This document shows, piece by piece, positions 62,855 through 64,000 of a stretch of DNA of 64,000 nucleotides. The stretch comes from Holothuria scabra. Lineage: Eukaryota; Echinodermata; Holothuroidea; Aspidochirotida; Holothuriidae. Position numbers and translations under genes: made by a program. The notes beneath the pieces are model-generated. The model did no database searches and had not been told where the DNA came from. It saw only the letters and a list, made by a program, of their open reading frames with translations. How positions within the stretch are numbered: position 1 is the stretch's first letter; every line of letters begins with the position of its first letter. Where the stretch lies: positions 806,001 to 870,000 of the forward strand of contig CM074187.1 in NCBI GenBank assembly GCA_037179385.1, written 5' to 3'.

Positions 62855-64000
62855 AGGTACAGTATGTTAAAAGCTGGAGGGGGTGGAGGTTATACTTGCA
62901 CTGCACCACTGCTCAACAACTAAACTGAGCAAGTGGACAACTTCCTGAATCAGACTAACTTCCTGAAACGGAAAACCAAATACCCAATTTTGTAATTCAC
63001 CAATTTTAAACCCCCTCATCATCACTGTAAACAGCTATGCTGAACAAGCTAATTTTTAGACCCCAAGTGGTTCCACCGGGATTTGATCTGGGGACCTTCA
63101 GCATGCAAGGCAGTACGCTCAAACCACCGAGCCATCTCCACCCACTCATTTAAACCATGATCTACTTTTTCATTATACACGTAATGATTACATGAAATAG
63201 CCAGAGTTTCACTACCTTTTAACATACTGTACCTCTGACAGGCTACTGTACATACCTGCACCCTCATTTAAAACCATGATCTACTTTTTCATTATACACG
63301 TAATGATTACATCAAATAGCCAGAGTTTCACTACCTTTTAACATACTGTACCTCTGTCAGGCTACTGTACATACCTGCACCCTCATTTAAACCATGATCT
63401 ACTTTTCCATTATACACATAATGGTTACATGAAATAGCCAGAGTTTCACTACCTTTTAACATACTGTACCTCTGACAGGCTACTGTACATACCTGCACCC
63501 TCATTTAAACCATGATCTACTTTTTCATTATACACGTAATGATTACATGAAATAGCCAGAGTTTCAGTACCTTTTAACATACTGTACCTCTGACAGGCTA
63601 CTGTACATACCTGCACCCTCATTTAAACCATGATCTACATTTCCATTATACACGTAATGATTACATGAAATAGCCAGAGTTTCACTACCTTTTAACATAC
63701 AGTACCTCTGACAGGCTACTGTACATACCTGCACCCTCATTTAAACCATGATCTACTTTTTCATTATACACGTAATGATTACATCAAATAGCCAGAGTTT
63801 CAGTACCTTTTAACATACTGTACCTCTGACAGACTACTGTACATACCTGCACCCTCATTTAAACCATGATCTACTTTTTCATTATACACGTAATGATTAC
63901 ATGAAATAGCCAGAGTTTCACTACCTTTGAACATACTGTACCTCTGACAGGCTACTGTACATACCTGCACCCTCATTTAAACCATGATCTACATTTCCAT

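Larger units (their letters stand above)
62555..63144 (-). mobile_element. tRNA-headed SINE with LINE-derived tail, inserted in the satellite
   Basis: 590-bp minus-strand retroposon. Its 5' head has RNA polymerase III promoter boxes: box A TGGCTCGGTGG (63134-63124) and box B AGATCAAATCCC (63089-63078), with GCGTACTGCCTTGCATGC between them as in a tRNA. The body contains a 29-bp-arm hairpin (62786-62854) and a 47-bp tandem duplication (62671-62764). The 3' part, CTTCAGGGCATCTTATGGGGC to CCCTTCAACCTG plus TTATG units, matches the 3' end of the LINE at 53.9 kb. CTCAT flanks both ends (62550-62554 and 63145-63149), and the satellite sequence is continuous if the insert is removed. It is long for a SINE, so it could be a composite. 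Confidence 0.85.
62480..64000 (+). repeat. 118-bp satellite array, interrupted once, running off the right edge
   Basis: Units begin CCTGCACCCTC at 63255, 63374, 63492, 63610, 63728, 63846 and 63964, a spacing of 118 bp (119 once). Each contains ACCATGATCTACTTTTTC, CACGTAATGATTACAT, AATAGCCAGAGTTTCA and CATACTGTACCTCTGACAG. Copies differ by only a few bases. A partial, more diverged unit lies before the SINE (about 62488-62554) and resumes at 63145. The array length beyond the window is unknown. Confidence 0.95.

Noticed and set aside
62480..64000. Regular array that could be mistaken for CRISPR
   Set aside because: Units of 118 bp are contiguous, with no unique spacers, in a eukaryotic genome. 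It is a satellite.

Overview
This is a eukaryotic chromosome window: spliced exons, long introns, AT-rich intergenic DNA and dense nested transposons. There are no operons, ribosome-binding sites or other prokaryotic signals. The only host gene I can prove is the 5' part of a receptor-regulated Smad of the Smad2/3 type on the minus strand. Codon-level match to bilaterian Smad2/3, the mix of LINEs, hAT elements and tRNA-headed SINEs, and the sequence texture suggest a marine invertebrate, most likely a deuterostome such as an echinoderm. The taxon is an inference.

Region 1-18.3 kb: Smad2/3 reads right to left. Coding exon 1 is 18086-18306, exon 2 is 4525-4718 and exon 3 is 1707-1856. All three have GT/AG borders and compatible phases (AG|A between exons 1 and 2, G|AC between 2 and 3). 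They encode the whole MH1 domain and the start of the linker. The rest of the linker and the MH2 domain lie off the left edge. Intron 1 (13.4 kb) holds a dead hAT transposon with its own solo LTR insertion, a LINE fragment, a MITE-like element and a tandem repeat carrying three AGGTCA-type direct repeats.

Region 18.3-24.6 kb: upstream region of Smad2/3, then a TTAA-flanked MITE, then a broken non-LTR retrotransposon split by a young LTR element. That element has two apparently identical 1145-bp LTRs around only 171 bp of internal sequence. Next comes an approximately 300-bp (TAACA)n array that is the expanded tail of a LINE or SINE copy.

Region 24.7-57 kb: a transposon graveyard. It holds a 1.35-kb TA-flanked element, a 3.3-kb endonuclease-reverse transcriptase LINE (minus strand, 30.94-34.29 kb), several non-autonomous hAT-like elements with CAGTGGCG-type ends (two with perfect 8-bp target duplications), a 249-bp palindromic MITE, hairpins, minisatellites and poly-G tracts.

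Region 52.9-64 kb: two more LINE 3' fragments, inverted copies of a minisatellite, and at the right edge a 118-bp satellite array. The array is interrupted by a tRNA-headed SINE whose 3' tail matches that of the LINE at 53 kb, as in the classic SINE/LINE tail-sharing partnership.

No CRISPR array, defence island or other wholly new gene system is visible. The strongest observations are the Smad2/3 gene head, the nested insertions whose order can be read from the sequence, and the composite SINE.
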